Shown here: piece by piece, positions 61,460 through 64,000 of the stretch
Layout: each line of letters begins with the position of its first letter
Position numbering within the stretch: position 1 is the first letter of the stretch
From: Corythucha ciliata
Taxonomy: Eukaryota; Arthropoda; Insecta; Hemiptera; Tingidae
Direction of reading: 5' to 3'
NCBI GenBank assembly: GCA_038030265.1
Contig: CM075940.1
Span: forward strand, 2,170,001 to 2,234,000
Length of the DNA: 64,000 nt
The notes under the pieces: model-generated
The model's database searches: none
What the model saw: only the letters and a program-made list of their open reading frames with translations
Told to the model about the DNA's origin: nothing
Program-made: the position numbers and the translations under genes

Positions 61460-63051
61460 ATTCAGTTCTTCGTTCATGTTACAATTGCATTCATACTTGG
61501 CACAGAAGGCTTGGACATCGAGATCCAGCAGCTCTCAGAAGAGCTGTAAAGGACAAATTAGTCTCGGGCATCAATATAAGGCAATGCAACCAAATTAAAA
61601 GATGCGTCAGTTGTATTAAAGGAAAGCTAAAAGAAAAATCGTTCCCCAAATCCTCTGAATATAGAGCGACCTCCCTCTTGGATTTGATTCATTCGGATTT
61701 ATGCGGCCCGATGAAAATTGAAACCCCAGGAAGAAAACGATATTTTTTGACTTTCACTGACGACTACTCCAGATTCACGACTATTTATCTACTTCGTGAT
61801 AAGAGTGAAGTCCCGGAAAAACTTGAAGACTTCATAGCTCTCGTGACAAATAAATTCGAAAAGATCCCAAAAGCGTTTAGATCGGACAACGGAGGGGAAT
61901 ATATTTCCGAAAAGACTCAGAGGATCCTCAAAGATAATGGCATCACCTTTCAACCTACTGTCCCATACTGCCCATCACAGAATGGAGTTTCTGAAAGAAA
62001 GAACAGAACACTCTGTGAAATGGCCCGGACAATGCTTTTTGACGCCAACTTGCCGAACAAGTACTGGAGAGAAGCCATCATGACTTCAAATTATTTGTTG
62101 AATATTTCGCCCACAAAATCTACTTTAAAAACACCTTTTGAATTCTGGGAAGGATACAAGCCAAATTATGACAACTTGAAAATATTCGGATGCGAAGCCT
62201 ACTTTTATATACCGAAAGAAAAACGAACAAAGTGGGACGCAAGAGCACGCAGAGGTATCATGGTCGGTTATTCTACGAATCGTACAGCTTATCGAATTTT
62301 GGATCCCACCACTGACAAAATAACAATAAGTAGAACAGTAGAATTTTTTGAATCCCCAGAACAATGCATCAGAACATCACACCCCACACGTCATAACGAG
62401 TCTCCCATCACAGCAACACAAGCGTCAAACGACAAAGGAGAATACATTAACTCGGAAAACATCATCATAACAAGAAGGCTTGACGATAAGAAACAAATCA
62501 ATTCATGCAGAGAACGGGACGAACAAGATGGACATACACGCCCAGAAGAAAACACACTTGAAGAAGTAAACACAGACACTGGTCAAAGAGAAATCGTGGA
62601 AACACGACGAATTGAACAAGATGAATATACACGTCCGGAAGAAAACACACTTCAAGAACAAGAAATAAACACAGACACTGTTCAAGGCGAAATCGTGGAA
62701 ACACGACGAACATCCAGTAGACAAAATAAAGGGATTCCTCCGAAAAGATGGGCCTATTTGTCTTCAGAATCAGACCGTGCTAATTCAACAACGGAGCCAA
62801 GTTCATGGGGAGGCATGCTTCGGCTACCTAAAGAAGATCGTGAACGCTGGTTGCACGCCGTGCAAGATGAACTATCGTCGATCAGAGAGAAAGGGACGTG
62901 GAATGAAGTCGAGTTACCACATGGAAAGAAGCCTATATCTTCAAAATGGGTATTCAAAAAGAAATTCGATGCTATGGGAAACATAACAAAATACAAAGCA
63001 CGTCTAGTTGCGAAAGGCTTCACTCAAAATTCGGGGAGGATTATGACATGA
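61426..63051 (+). pseudogene. Copia integrase and RT start
   Basis: GAG_pre-integrase block (TWHRRLGHRDPAAL, CVSCIKGK), then the DDE core: Asp in LIHSDLCGPM, Asp in FRSDNGGEYIS, Glu in GVSERKNRTL. FGCEAYFYIPKEKR and GYSTNRTAYRIL follow, then RT entry RWLHAVQDELSSI and KARLVAKGFTQ. Just after, CTCAAAATTCGG has one A fewer than the second copy (63905), shifting the frame to a stop. Two short imperfect repeats (about 62500-62710) lie in the linker. Confidence 0.88.
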
Positions 63052-63069
63052 CTTTTGCTCCAGTTATAG

Positions 63070-64000
63070 ATCCCAAAAGCGTTTAGATCGGACAACGGAG
63101 GGGAATATATTTCCGAAAAGACTCAGAGGATCCTCAAAGATAATGGCATCACCTTTCAACCTACTGTCCCATACTGCCCATCACAGAATGGAGTTTCTGA
63201 AAGAAAGAACAGAACACTCTGTGAAATGGCCCGGACAATGCTTTTTGACGCCAACTTGCCGAACAAGTACTGGGGAGAAGCCATCATGACTTCAAATTAT
63301 TTGTTGAATATTTCGCCCACAAAATCTACTTTAAAAACACCTTTTGAATTCTGGGAAGGATACAAGCCAAATTATGACAACTTGAAAATATTCGGATGCG
63401 AAGCCTACTTTTATATACCGAAAGAAAAACGAACAAAGTGGGACGCAAGAGCACGCAGAGGTATCATGGTCGGTTATTCTACGAATCGTACAGCTTATCG
63501 AATTTTGGATCCCACCACTGACAAAATAACAATAAGTAGAACAGTAGAATTTTTTGAATCCCCAGAATGGAAACACGACGAACATCCAGTAGACAAAATA
63601 AAGGGATTCCTCCGAAAAGATGGGCCTATTTGTCTTCAGAATCAGACCGTGCTAATTCAACAACGGAGCCATGGGGAGTTCATGGGGAGGCATGCTTCGG
63701 CTACCTAAAGAAGAGCGTGAACGCTGGTTGCACGCCGTGCAAGATGAACTATCGTCGATCAGAGAGAAAGGGACGTGGAATGAAGTCGAGTTACCACATG
63801 GAAAGAAGCCTATACCTTCAAAATGGGTATTCAAAAAGAAATTCGATGCTATGGGAAACATAACAAAATACAAAGCACGTCTAGTTGCGAAAGGCTTCAC
63901 TCAAAAATTCGGGGAGGATTATGACATGACTTTTGCTCCAGTTATGAAGCAAAGTACCTTCAGAATTTTGTTGAGTTTCGCCGCTAACCGTAACATGTTT
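63070..64000 (+). pseudogene. Duplicated copia integrase-RT segment
   Basis: Starts GATCCCAAAAGCG like 61863. It repeats the integrase almost base for base, then jumps from CCCCAGAA (63567) to TGGAAACACG, omitting 62363-62696, which breaks the frame. A TGGGGAG insertion lies at about 63670. The RT start continues past 63900 in frame (FAPV...FRILLSFAA) to the window end. Confidence 0.9.

Larger units (their letters stand above)
60226..64000 (+). mobile_element. Ty1/copia element with internal duplication, cut by window end
   Basis: Gag, protease, integrase and the start of RT are present in order on the plus strand. From 63070 the sequence starts again inside the integrase (a copy of 61862 onward) and runs to the window end, giving a second integrase-RT copy with an internal deletion of about 330 bp. 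Confidence 0.9.

Overview
This window looks like arthropod (probably insect) nuclear DNA and is almost entirely transposable elements (TEs). The TE families point that way: BEL/Pao, Ty3/Gypsy and Ty1/copia retroelements, ZMYM-type and CGGBP1-like hATs, a foldback-like MULE, a Crypton-like tyrosine recombinase, an insect-type Polinton/Maverick and tRNA-derived short repeats. I see no convincing ordinary host gene. One 500-base assembly gap lies at 51936-52435.

Layout. 1-2.8 kb: tRNA-like element, a lineage-typical TE ORF, a hAT exon and a MITE. 2.8-6.2 kb: complete ZMYM/TTF-type hAT with 8-bp target duplications. 6.3-7.6 kb: pogo-like and MULE-like remnants. 7.8-11.1 kb: decayed BEL/Pao pol with a 3' LTR. 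11.2-43.0 kb: one Ty3/Gypsy pol gene broken by three independent insertions, each with its own target duplication. Insertion 1 is a foldback/MULE-like element with 155-bp repeats (12400-17339, 10-bp duplication, in the RT). Insertion 2 is a CGGBP1-like hAT (18712-35838, 8-bp duplication, in the integrase) whose transposase intron itself holds a complete 14.4-kb Polinton (19522-33948, 6-bp duplication). Insertion 3 is an env-bearing composite (36811-42969, 18-bp direct repeats, near the end of the integrase). 45.7-47.7 kb: Crypton-like gene. 48-56 kb: MITEs, a minisatellite, a Polinton polymerase remnant, the gap with a perfect 75-bp tandem array, and a copia remnant. 58.6-59.3 kb: unknown Cys-rich ORF. 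60.2-64 kb: copia element with an internal tandem duplication.

The centrepiece is the Polinton. It carries the full set expected of a virus-like transposon. On the minus strand, read 24302 to 20870, are a basic/hydrophobic small protein, an adenovirus-type cysteine protease, a penton-like minor capsid protein, a double-jelly-roll major capsid protein and a nuclease-like protein. On the plus strand are a packaging ATPase, two coiled-coil/DUF8207-like ORFs, a chromodomain integrase and small unknown ORFs. A protein-primed family B DNA polymerase occupies the minus strand from 32941 to 28548. Two features stand out. The protease has no AUG of its own before its conserved N-terminal region and sits in the -1 frame directly after an A AAA AAC heptamer at the stop codon of the upstream gene. 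The polymerase gene starts with six short introns and tandemly duplicated zinc-finger exons. Several other frame breaks in this window also lie in homopolymers, so sequencing or length errors remain a serious alternative to programmed frameshifting.
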